From Synechococcus sp. HW_metabat.21 (GTDB lineage Bacteria; Cyanobacteriota; Cyanobacteriia; PCC-6307; Cyanobiaceae), in assembly GCA_018623875.1 (NCBI GenBank), contig JAAZUZ010000107.1, positions 1 to 5,830 of the forward strand: a stretch of 5,830 bases of DNA, read 5' to 3'. Shown here piece by piece: positions 1 to 5,713 of the stretch; within the stretch, counting starts at the first letter, position 1; each line of letters begins with the position of its first letter. The notes under the pieces were generated by a model. It had not been told where the DNA came from and did no database searches. It was given only the letters and a program-made list of their open reading frames with translations. The position numbers and the translations under genes are program-made.

Positions 1-520
1 CGAGGTAATCCACCAGCACCGGTGAGCCGTAAATGTGGTCGCAGGGGATGTCGAAATAGCCCTGGATTTGGGCGGAGTGCAGGTCCATGGCCAGCACCCG
101 GTCCACGCCGGACTTGGCCAGCAGGTTGGCCACCAGCTTGGCGGTGATGGACTCGCGTCCAGCCGTTTTGCGGTCGGCCCGGGCATAGCCGTAGTAGGGG
201 ATCACCGCTGTGATCTGCCGGGCCGAGGCCCGTTTGCAGGCATCCACCATCACGAGCAGCTCCATCAGGTGATCGTTCACCGGAGCGCAGGTGGGTTGGA
301 TCAGGAAGACGTCACAGCCCCGGATCGATTCCTGGATCTGGATGTAGAGCTCGCCGTCCGCAAAGCGTTTGATCACCCGCGGGCCGTCCGGAACCCCGAG
401 GTAGGCGCCGATTTCGCGCGCTAGGGCCTGGTTTGAGGTGCCGCTGAACAGCCGCAGCCGCTTGGTGTCATGGCCCATGCTTGCCTGATCGACCCGTTCT
501 GCGGTCAGGAAACTGGTCAC
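1..520 (-). CDS. prs: Ribose-phosphate pyrophosphokinase (PRPP synthetase), N-terminal half; 3' end outside window
   Basis: Makes 5-phosphoribosyl-1-pyrophosphate from ribose 5-phosphate and ATP in the cytoplasm, feeding purine, pyrimidine, NAD, His and Trp synthesis. About 173 of the usual 310-335 residues are visible. Family motifs seen: FADGE at about 53-57, IQPTCAPVNDHLMELL at about 75-90, the ATP-loop region PYYGYARADRK at about 109-118, GRESITAKL at about 121-129, and the signature DLHSAQIQGYFDIPCDH at about 146-162. The PRPP-binding loop near residue 230 lies beyond the left edge. I place the start at a GTG at 518-520 rather than the first ATG at 476-478, because the extra N-terminus (MTSFLTAERVDQAS) resembles what I recall of picocyanobacterial orthologues. 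No clear Shine-Dalgarno precedes either start. It is divergent from the unknown gene at about 598. Identity is near certain; the start is less so. Confidence 0.96.
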   Translation of the reverse strand, partial: MTSFLTAERVDQASMGHDTKRLRLFSGTSNQALAREIGAYLGVPDGPRVIKRFADGELYIQIQESIRGCDVFLIQPTCAPVNDHLMELLVMVDACKRASARQITAVIPYYGYARADRKTAGRESITAKLVANLLAKSGVDRVLAMDLHSAQIQGYFDIPCDHIYGSPVLVDYL

Positions 521-549
521 GGGGCCGCTGGCTGGACGGTAGAACTCCG

Positions 550-578
550 ATCGTAGAAGCCGCTCGGCACGCGGTCAG
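550..578 (-). promoter_or_regulatory. Candidate sigma70-type promoter for prs
   Basis: Reading the minus strand, a -35-like CTGACC (complement of 573-578) is followed after exactly 17 bases by a -10-like TACGAT (complement of 550-555). Each matches 4 of 6 consensus bases. The predicted transcript start would be near 543, giving a leader of about 20 bases before the GTG start at 520. Position and spacing are right, but the match is modest and was found by eye. Confidence 0.33.
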
Positions 579-597
579 CACCCTGGAGCCCCATCCG

Positions 598-1134
598 TTG
601 ACGAATTCCCCCGAATTCAGCACCAATTCCGGGGTGTTTTTAGTGGCGCCGGCAGGGCGAATCGGTACGGCGGCAGCGGAGCTCGCTCAGCTCTGTCAGT
701 GGCGGCTCCTGCCTGATTGGCAGAGCGATCTCGCCGATTCCAATCGCTCCCTCCAAGCGCTCATGGCGGAGCCGCCGGGTTGGCTTCAACCCTTGGCGCT
801 CGACCCCGGGCAGAGCGTTTCGGGATGGGACTGCTGGGCTGAGGCCTTGGGGGCCTGGCGCATCCCGACCTGTCTGGTCTGCAGCGACACCGATCGCGCC
901 GCGGGATTCGCCCGGAGTCATTGGGCGCTGCTGCGCCACTACCGCGTGCCCCTGCTGGGGATGATTCAGCTGGGTGGGGACTGGAGCCCCGCCGATCGCC
1001 GCAGTGAGGGACTGCCTTGGCTGGGGCAATTGGGCGATCAGGAGGCCTCAGCGGAGCTGCGCTTGCGTCTTATTGCGGCCAGCGGGGCTGCAGTCGCTGC
1101 TCCTCCAGCTCCCGCATCGATGCCTTCCCATTGA
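598..1134 (+). CDS. Uncharacterised protein, possibly a degenerate BioD-like P-loop-fold protein
   Basis: I do not recognise this gene with certainty. From a TTG start at 598 it encodes 178 residues; a GGAG at 585-588 sits 9 bases upstream. GTG at 634 or 643 are alternatives that would start right at the first predicted beta strand (FLVAPAGRIGTA). There is no signal peptide or membrane segment. Several segments fall in the order seen in dethiobiotin synthetase (BioD): an N-terminal strand-loop-helix (about 13-32), LLPDW (37-41), GWLQPLAL (61-68), LGAWRIPTCLV (84-94), a helix then VPLLGMIQLGG (117-127), and GLPWLGQL (138-145). The loop APAGRIGTA, where BioD has GKT, lacks the Walker A lysine, so BioD activity is unlikely. 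The last roughly 20 residues are Ala/Pro-rich and lie in the 65-bp overlap with the convergent LCP gene. The BioD comparison is inference from memory; coding status is likely because the frame stays open with protein-like composition. Confidence 0.68.
   Translation: MTNSPEFSTNSGVFLVAPAGRIGTAAAELAQLCQWRLLPDWQSDLADSNRSLQALMAEPPGWLQPLALDPGQSVSGWDCWAEALGAWRIPTCLVCSDTDRAAGFARSHWALLRHYRVPLLGMIQLGGDWSPADRRSEGLPWLGQLGDQEASAELRLRLIAASGAAVAAPPAPASMPSH
609..641 (+). terminator. Intrinsic-terminator-like hairpin at the 5' end of the unknown gene
   Basis: Bases 609-617 (CCCCGAATT) pair with 625-634 (AATTCCGGGG), giving nine base pairs with one bulged C around a seven-base loop (618-624). The hairpin is followed by TG and five T residues (637-641). 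The T-run follows the stem only on the plus strand. No plus-strand gene ends here, so it could be an attenuator of the following gene, a block to transcription antisense to prs, or chance. It lies inside the coding region if translation starts at 598, and ends around the GTG at 634 otherwise. Confidence 0.35.
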
Positions 1135-2002
1135 GGGCCGGCCGCAGGCTGAGGGTCTGGAACTGGACACCTTTGCTGGGTTGAAGGGCTACCGCCATCA
1201 GGCTCAGCACCTCTTGGGGGCTGAGATTCGTGTCCACCTGGGGCTGCAGTTCGCTGATCAGGGACGGCAGACGCTCCAGCTGGGTCCCCTGGCGCATCTG
1301 CCGCAGCAGGGTCGTGATCGCGAGCTCTTGGCGGTCCCGGCGGCGTTCATCCCCATTGAGAGGGTCCTTGAAGCGCAGGTATTGCTCCACCTGGGCGCCA
1401 TCGAGCTGTTGCAGGCCCCCCTGCAGGGCGATGGTGAGCTTCTGGGTCTGATCGGTGTAGGCCATGGTCCGGTCAGGGGCCAGCTCCAAGCGGCCCATTC
1501 CGTCCACCAGCTCCCTGAGGGCGGTGCGGGGCAGCACGACGTACCGCTCAGGCTCTCCTTCCGGGAGCCCGAGCAGCTCGGCGCTGGCGCTGGCCACCAG
1601 GGCCGTACCTCCGCGCCGGTAGAGGCTTCCAAGGCGGACCGGCCTCGTATCCCCAGGGAGGCGCACCGCCCCTTCGACCGGCAAGTTCATGACCTGCACG
1701 GGGCCATCAGGGTCAATGTGGATCAGCAGCAGCGCGTCGCTGTTGGCGGGTCCAGCGGGGGCCGCCCCATTGCTGATGGCGCCTTGACGGTCCGCGTCAC
1801 TGCCGATCAGCAGCACGTTCAAGGCCCGGTTGGGCCGCTCCGCCAGGGCATCGGCGCTGGGGGGACCGTCCTCTTTGGCGGAGTGGTCTTGCTGGGGCCA
1901 AACCAGGCTCAGCACTCCTAGGCCCGCCACGATTCCCGCCCCAGAGGCCAACAGACGGATCGAGGCCCGTTGGCGAGCACTGCGCTGCGGGCGATTCGCC
2001 AT
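1070..2002 (-). CDS. LytR-CpsA-Psr (LCP) family membrane protein
   Basis: 310 residues. A short basic cytoplasmic tail is followed by one membrane segment (about 16-35), a linker, and an LCP-type domain (about 62-235) expected on the periplasmic side. Characterised LCP proteins transfer lipid-linked glycopolymers onto peptidoglycan or other acceptors; in cyanobacteria the family is linked to envelope or septum function (Anabaena ConR). Recognisable elements: NVLLIGSDADR (62-72), NSDALLLIHIDP (88-98), LVDGMGRLEL (165-174), the LQGGLQQLDGAQVEQYLRF region (193-211), and GDERRRDRQ (217-225), matching the family's RxxRQ segment. The usual SIPRD active-site motif is replaced by MNLPVEG (105-111), so a key arginine/aspartate pair appears missing. 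A tail of about 75 residues follows. The ATG at 2002 has no evident Shine-Dalgarno. The 3' end overlaps the convergent unknown gene by 65 bp. Family assignment is good; substrate unknown. Confidence 0.85.
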   Translation of the reverse strand: MANRPQRSARQRASIRLLASGAGIVAGLGVLSLVWPQQDHSAKEDGPPSADALAERPNRALNVLLIGSDADRQGAISNGAAPAGPANSDALLLIHIDPDGPVQVMNLPVEGAVRLPGDTRPVRLGSLYRRGGTALVASASAELLGLPEGEPERYVVLPRTALRELVDGMGRLELAPDRTMAYTDQTQKLTIALQGGLQQLDGAQVEQYLRFKDPLNGDERRRDRQELAITTLLRQMRQGTQLERLPSLISELQPQVDTNLSPQEVLSLMAVALQPSKGVQFQTLSLRPALNGKASMRELEEQRLQPRWPQ

Positions 2003-2071
2003 GGACGGGCGGCGGGCAAAGACGCCCCACTTTGACGTAGGTCACCCGCTCCTGACGCCGTTGTTGCAGGC
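2003..2071. promoter_or_regulatory. Divergent intergenic region between the LCP and BciB-like genes
   Basis: These 69 bases must hold the 5' signals of both flanking genes, unless promoters lie inside the coding ends. TTGACG at 2032-2037 could be a plus-strand -35, but no convincing -10 follows at normal spacing. A small inverted repeat, TGAC-GTAG-GTCA, sits at 2033-2044 and could be an operator. No terminator or well-spaced Shine-Dalgarno is visible on either side. Confidence 0.4.
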
Positions 2072-3325
2072 ATGCCCGATAGGTTGTGGCCTCGCCCGGC
2101 CAAGTCCTTGTCTGTCGCCGCCTCCTCCCCAGGCTCACCGCTGCCCCATGAGCGGGCCAAGCCCCTGGCCAAGGGCAGCACCTATCCAGCCAAGGACCTC
2201 TGCAGCCAGTGCGGCCTCTGCGACAGCCGTTGGGTGGCCTATGTCAAAGACAGCTGCGCCTTCTTGAACCAACGCTTCGAGGCGATGGAGACCGCGGCCC
2301 ATGGCCGCAGCCGTGATCTCGAGAACGAGGACGAGCTCTATTTCGGGGTGCAGCAGCGGATGCTCACCGCCCGCTTGCAGCAGCCCATCGCTGGGGCCCA
2401 GTGGACTGGAATCGCCAGCCGCATCGGTGTGCTCGCCCTGGAAAGCGGCCTAGTGGATGCCGTGCTCTGCGTCGGCCAAAGCGAAGACGATCGCTTTACC
2501 CCGGTTCCCCGCTTGGCCCGCACCCCGGAAGAGGTCCTGAGTGCCCGGGTGAACAAGCCGACCCTGTCACCCAATCTGGAGGTGCTGGAGCAGCTCCCAG
2601 GCAGCGGTATCCGCAACCTTCTGGCCATCGGTGTGGGTTGCCAGATCCAGGCCCTGCGGGCGGTGGAGTCCACCCTCCCCCTCGATCAGCTCTATGTGCT
2701 GGGTCTTCCCTGCACAGACAACGTCTCGCGGGAAGGTCTGCAAACGTTCCTGGAGACCACGGTCAGCTCTCCGGAGACCGTGGTGCACTACGAGTTCATG
2801 CAGGACTTCCGGATTCACTTCCGCCACAGCGATGGCCGTGAGGAGACGGTGCCCTTCTTCGGCTTGGACACCCCCAAACTCAAGAACGTCTTCGCGCCGA
2901 GCTGCCTGAGCTGCTTCGACTACACCAATGCAGGCGCTGACCTGGTGGTCGGCTACATGGGTGCGACGTTTGGCCGCCAATGGCTCACGGTGCGCAATCC
3001 CCGCGGTCAGCAACTGCTGGATCTGGTGGAGGCGGAACTGGATGTCGCACCGGTGACCAGTCGCGGACAGCGCCAGGCGGCGGTGCAGCAGGGGATCGAG
3101 GCCTACGACAAGGCAGTCAAGCTGCCGATCTGGCTGGCCAACATCATTGGCTGCTTTGTGGGGCGCTTTGGACCCCAAGGGCTGGAGTACGGCCGCTTCT
3201 CCATCGACTCCCACTTCACCCGTAACGCCCTCTGGCTGAGGCGCAATCACCCCGAGAAGGTGGACGCCCACATTCCGGCCTTCGCCAAGCGGATCATCAG
3301 CCGCTACAAACTTCCCAACCCATGA
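2072..3325 (+). CDS. bciB: FrhB-family Fe-S flavoprotein, BciB-type 3,8-divinyl (proto)chlorophyllide 8-vinyl reductase
   Basis: 417 residues, cytoplasmic or stromal-side type with no membrane segment. The BciB group (Synechocystis slr1923) reduces the C8 vinyl group of divinyl (proto)chlorophyllide with ferredoxin, using FAD and 4Fe-4S clusters; plant 7-hydroxymethyl chlorophyll a reductase is a close relative. The sequence shows a ferredoxin-like CSQCGLC (Cys44, 47, 50) plus Cys62 in DSCAFL. Then come PIAGAQWTGI (105-114), ARVNKPTLSPNL (158-169), IGVGCQIQALR (186-196), GLPCTDNVSREGLQ (211-224), VVHYEFMQDFRIHF (237-250), APSCLSCFDY (275-284), DLVVGYMGATFG (290-301) and EYGRFSIDSHFTRN (372-385). 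All cysteines expected for the clusters (44, 47, 50, 62, 190, 214, 278, 281) are present. Conserved sequence begins near residue 26, so the ATG at 2072 is uncertain; TTG at 2108 is possible. The stop overlaps the malQ start by ATGA. Family is certain; the exact reaction (8-vinyl reductase versus an HCAR-like one) is inferred. Confidence 0.88.
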   Translation: MPDRLWPRPAKSLSVAASSPGSPLPHERAKPLAKGSTYPAKDLCSQCGLCDSRWVAYVKDSCAFLNQRFEAMETAAHGRSRDLENEDELYFGVQQRMLTARLQQPIAGAQWTGIASRIGVLALESGLVDAVLCVGQSEDDRFTPVPRLARTPEEVLSARVNKPTLSPNLEVLEQLPGSGIRNLLAIGVGCQIQALRAVESTLPLDQLYVLGLPCTDNVSREGLQTFLETTVSSPETVVHYEFMQDFRIHFRHSDGREETVPFFGLDTPKLKNVFAPSCLSCFDYTNAGADLVVGYMGATFGRQWLTVRNPRGQQLLDLVEAELDVAPVTSRGQRQAAVQQGIEAYDKAVKLPIWLANIIGCFVGRFGPQGLEYGRFSIDSHFTRNALWLRRNHPEKVDAHIPAFAKRIISRYKLPNP

Positions 3326-4806
3326 GACGCGCCGGGGTCCTGCTGCACGTCACGGCCCTTCCGGGAACGCCGGCTTGTGGGACGTTTGGGGCCGCTGCCC
3401 ACCAGTGGGTGGAGGCGCTCGCCAGCCAGGGCATTCAGGCCTGGCAGGTCCTGCCGCTGGCCCCAACCGACGGTTTGGGTTCTCCCTACAGCGCCCCCAG
3501 TGCGTTTGCACTCAATCCCTGGTTTCTTGACGCGGAGGCGTTGCTGACCGCTGGGCTAATCAGCGCAGACGACGTGCGCGGACTCCCCACGGCCGAGCAG
3601 CAAACCCGCCTGGACTTCGACCTCGCCCAGCGCCGCTCGGCCGCTCTAGCGGATGCGCTGTTGCAGCGCTACCCGAGTTGGGAGGCCAGCGTCCGGCAGG
3701 CCTTTGAGCAGTGGCGAGGGCAGGAAGGCCATTGGCTCAAGGACCACTGCCGTTTTGTTGTCCTGAAACAACGCCAAGGCGGCCAGCCCTGGTGGTCCTG
3801 GCCGGCCCCCCTGGCCCAACGGCGGCGCTCGGCCCTCCAGGCTTTCGACCGCTCCCACGAGCAGCCGCTGTTGCGGGAAGCCCTGCTCCAGTGGCAGCTG
3901 CAGGTGCAGTGGCAGCAGTTGCTTGAACATGCCCGCCGCGCCGGCGTGCAGGTGATCGGCGACATTCCCTTCTACGTCGCGCACGACAGCGCCGACGTCT
4001 GGAGTCATCGCCGCCTCTTCTCGGTGGAGCGCTCCGGCCGTCTCCGCTTGCAGAGCGGTGTGCCGCCTGATTACTTCTCGGAGACCGGTCAGCTCTGGGG
4101 CACGCCCGTCTACCGCTGGGCGCTGCATCGTTTGAGCCGTTTCCGCTGGTGGAAGCGCCGCCTGCGCCGTCAGCTGGAGGTCTTTGACCTGCTGCGGATC
4201 GATCACTTCCGCGCTCTTGAAGCCGCATGGATCGTTCCTGGTGCGGACGACACCGCTGAGCGGGGGGGCTGGGTGCGGACGCCGGGGGCCAGCTTGTTGC
4301 GCCAATTGCAGCGGCGTCTGCCCTCACCGCTGCCGTTGATCGCTGAAGACCTGGGCGTGATCACTCCGGAGGTGGAAGCCCTACGGGATCGCTTTGCCTT
4401 GCCCGGCATGAAGATCCTGCAGTTCGCCTTTGACGGCAATCCAGCCAATCCCTACCTCCCGGCCAACATCGAGGGGGAGAACTGGGTCGTCTACACGGGA
4501 ACCCATGACAATGCCACCTCGATTGGATGGTGGCAGCAGCTCAGCCAGGAGCAGCGCGCCCAGGTCGAGGCCCTGACCGGTTCCATCCATGCCCCGGGCT
4601 GGCAGCTGCTCGAGTTGGCCCTACAGACCAGTGCCGGATTGGCCCTGGTGCCGCTGCAGGACCTCTTGCACCTGGGGGATGAGGCGCGCTTCAACACCCC
4701 CGGGACAACGGAGGGCAATTGGACCTGGCGCTTGCCCCAGACCATTGAGTCAGTGGCCGGCCCCCTGCTGGGTTATGGGGAATTGGCCCGTCGCTACGGG
4801 CGCTGA
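3322..4806 (+). CDS. malQ: 4-alpha-glucanotransferase (amylomaltase/disproportionating enzyme, GH77)
   Basis: 494 residues, the usual length for GH77. The enzyme transfers alpha-1,4-glucan segments between maltooligosaccharides and, in cyanobacteria, recycles short glucans from glycogen breakdown in the cytoplasm. The N-terminus has GVLLHVTALPG (about 5-15), WQVLPLAPT and SPYSAPSAFALNP. Mid-protein, GDIPFYVAHDSADVW starts at Gly213. All three acidic catalytic residues of the family are seen: nucleophile Asp294 in RIDHFR, acid/base Glu342 in IAEDLG, and Asp396 in YTGTHDN. The C-terminal substrate-site motif FNTPGTTEGNWTWRL is also intact. The enzyme therefore looks complete and active. The ATG at 3322-3324 overlaps the stop of the BciB-like gene (ATGA), so translation is probably coupled and the two share a transcript; no separate promoter is needed. 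The 3' end overlaps the convergent RodZ-like gene by 13 bp. No other glycogen gene is nearby. Confidence 0.97.
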   Translation: MRRAGVLLHVTALPGTPACGTFGAAAHQWVEALASQGIQAWQVLPLAPTDGLGSPYSAPSAFALNPWFLDAEALLTAGLISADDVRGLPTAEQQTRLDFDLAQRRSAALADALLQRYPSWEASVRQAFEQWRGQEGHWLKDHCRFVVLKQRQGGQPWWSWPAPLAQRRRSALQAFDRSHEQPLLREALLQWQLQVQWQQLLEHARRAGVQVIGDIPFYVAHDSADVWSHRRLFSVERSGRLRLQSGVPPDYFSETGQLWGTPVYRWALHRLSRFRWWKRRLRRQLEVFDLLRIDHFRALEAAWIVPGADDTAERGGWVRTPGASLLRQLQRRLPSPLPLIAEDLGVITPEVEALRDRFALPGMKILQFAFDGNPANPYLPANIEGENWVVYTGTHDNATSIGWWQQLSQEQRAQVEALTGSIHAPGWQLLELALQTSAGLALVPLQDLLHLGDEARFNTPGTTEGNWTWRLPQTIESVAGPLLGYGELARRYGR

Positions 4807-5696
4807 GCCTGCGGCGCCGGCACTTGGAATCGCTCAGGCTGTTTGGGTAAGGCGGCCAGGGGCTTGCCGTTCCAGAGCACCTCACCGGTTTTCGGGGCCG
4901 GTGCAATCGAGAGCGTTAGGGGCGGTTGCAGTTGCAGCACCACTTGCCCCTTGCTGCCGCTGAGGCGGGTGCGTTGGCCCCCCTCACTGCTGAGGTCCAG
5001 GGCACTGGCCTGGCTCAGGTTGAGTTCGAGCACGCCCTGTCCTTCCGGCTTCGGTTCTTGGAGTTGTTGGCGCAGGGCCGCGGCTCCATTGCCGCGCTTG
5101 GCGCGCTCGAGCGGCTTCAGGTCGGGGTAGGCGGCCAAGAGGCTGTTGCCGGCTTGGACCGGTTTGGCCTGCTCGCTCGGTTGAAGGGCGGGAATCGGCT
5201 GATAGGTCAGCACGTTGGCCGCGGCGAGTTGGCGCTGCTGCAGGTTCAGGCCGTAGATCAAGCCGAGGGTGATGGCGCCGTAGAGGACCGTGCCCTGCCA
5301 GCTGCTGAAGACATCAATCGACCCCGGGGTGAAGCGCTGCACCAACCTGTGTGTGGTGGCGCTCTCGCTCTCCGCTGGTAGTGCTGCCGCGAAGCTGCCG
5401 CTGGGCAGGTTCAGGTACTGCTCCAGCAGCGGGAGCATGGATTTGAGGTAGGCGCCCTCCGGGAGTCGATCGCGCCAACCCCGCTCGAGGGCTTCGAGCA
5501 CGGGGGTGCTGATCTTGGTCTCAAGGGCCATCTGCCGCAGGTTGAGCCCCCGGGATTCCCGCGCACTTTTGAGCCGCCGGCCCACGTCGAGCAAGGGATC
5601 TTCTGGTTCAGGGGTGTCTGAAGTGGAGCCCTCCCCGCCGTTGCCCCGGCCCAGCAGACGGGAGAAACCTGGGATGGAGAGGGCGAACCGAGGCAT
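4794..5696 (-). CDS. RodZ-like protein: cytoplasmic HTH domain, one membrane segment, periplasmic domain
   Basis: 300 residues. A basic N-terminal stretch precedes an XRE/HTH_25-type helix-turn-helix (about 37-100), with GRRLKSARESRGLNLRQMA (39-57), TKISTPVLEALERG (60-73) and LPEGAYLKSML (78-88). This layout is typical of RodZ, which links MreB to the cell-wall elongation machinery. A single membrane segment follows (about 134-152, WQGTVLYGAITLGLIYGL), then a Pro/Gln/Ala-rich linker and a periplasmic beta-rich domain resembling DUF4115 (about 220-283), ending in GEVLWNGKPLAAL. The tryptophan usually seen in the first strand of that domain (SWV-like) is not evident. The ATG at 5696 lies 17 bases after the stop of the upstream pseudouridine synthase fragment, so the two are probably co-transcribed. 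The gene ends inside the convergent malQ 3' end. An equivalent role in cell shape is inferred; picocyanobacterial RodZ-like proteins are little studied, so I leave the symbol blank. Confidence 0.85.
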   Translation of the reverse strand: MPRFALSIPGFSRLLGRGNGGEGSTSDTPEPEDPLLDVGRRLKSARESRGLNLRQMALETKISTPVLEALERGWRDRLPEGAYLKSMLPLLEQYLNLPSGSFAAALPAESESATTHRLVQRFTPGSIDVFSSWQGTVLYGAITLGLIYGLNLQQRQLAAANVLTYQPIPALQPSEQAKPVQAGNSLLAAYPDLKPLERAKRGNGAAALRQQLQEPKPEGQGVLELNLSQASALDLSSEGGQRTRLSGSKGQVVLQLQPPLTLSIAPAPKTGEVLWNGKPLAALPKQPERFQVPAPQAQRP

Positions 5697-5713
5697 TCCG
5701 GCCGATCAGCTGG

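Noticed and set aside
35..424. 129-codon plus-strand open frame antisense to prs
   Set aside because: The minus strand encodes a highly conserved PRPP synthetase across the whole stretch; the antisense frame shows no motif.
481..597. Longer N-terminus of the unknown gene from TTG 481
   Set aside because: It would overlap the prs start region and the candidate prs promoter, has no Shine-Dalgarno, and its translation is Arg/Pro-rich without structure-like pattern.
974..1921. 315-codon plus-strand open frame antisense to the LCP gene
   Set aside because: It lies almost entirely opposite the LCP gene, whose product has a clear membrane segment and family motifs. The plus-strand translation is low-complexity Gly/Gln/Arg-rich without a recognisable domain, typical of antisense frames in GC-rich DNA.
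2567..3271. 234-codon minus-strand open frame inside the BciB-like gene
   Set aside because: The plus strand carries conserved cysteine motifs throughout; the reverse frame has no recognisable domain.
3646..4305. Minus-strand open frames inside malQ
   Set aside because: malQ is intact with all catalytic motifs through this region; the reverse frames are Ala/Arg/Pro-rich shadows.
4884..4902. Inverted repeat ACCGG/CCGGT with TTTTC in the loop as a malQ terminator
   Set aside because: The arms are only five bases, there is no T-run after the stem on either strand, and it lies within the RodZ-like coding sequence.
4926..5381. Plus-strand open frame antisense to the RodZ-like gene
   Set aside because: The minus strand encodes the membrane segment and HTH in the proper order; the plus-strand frame has no domain and no plausible start signal.
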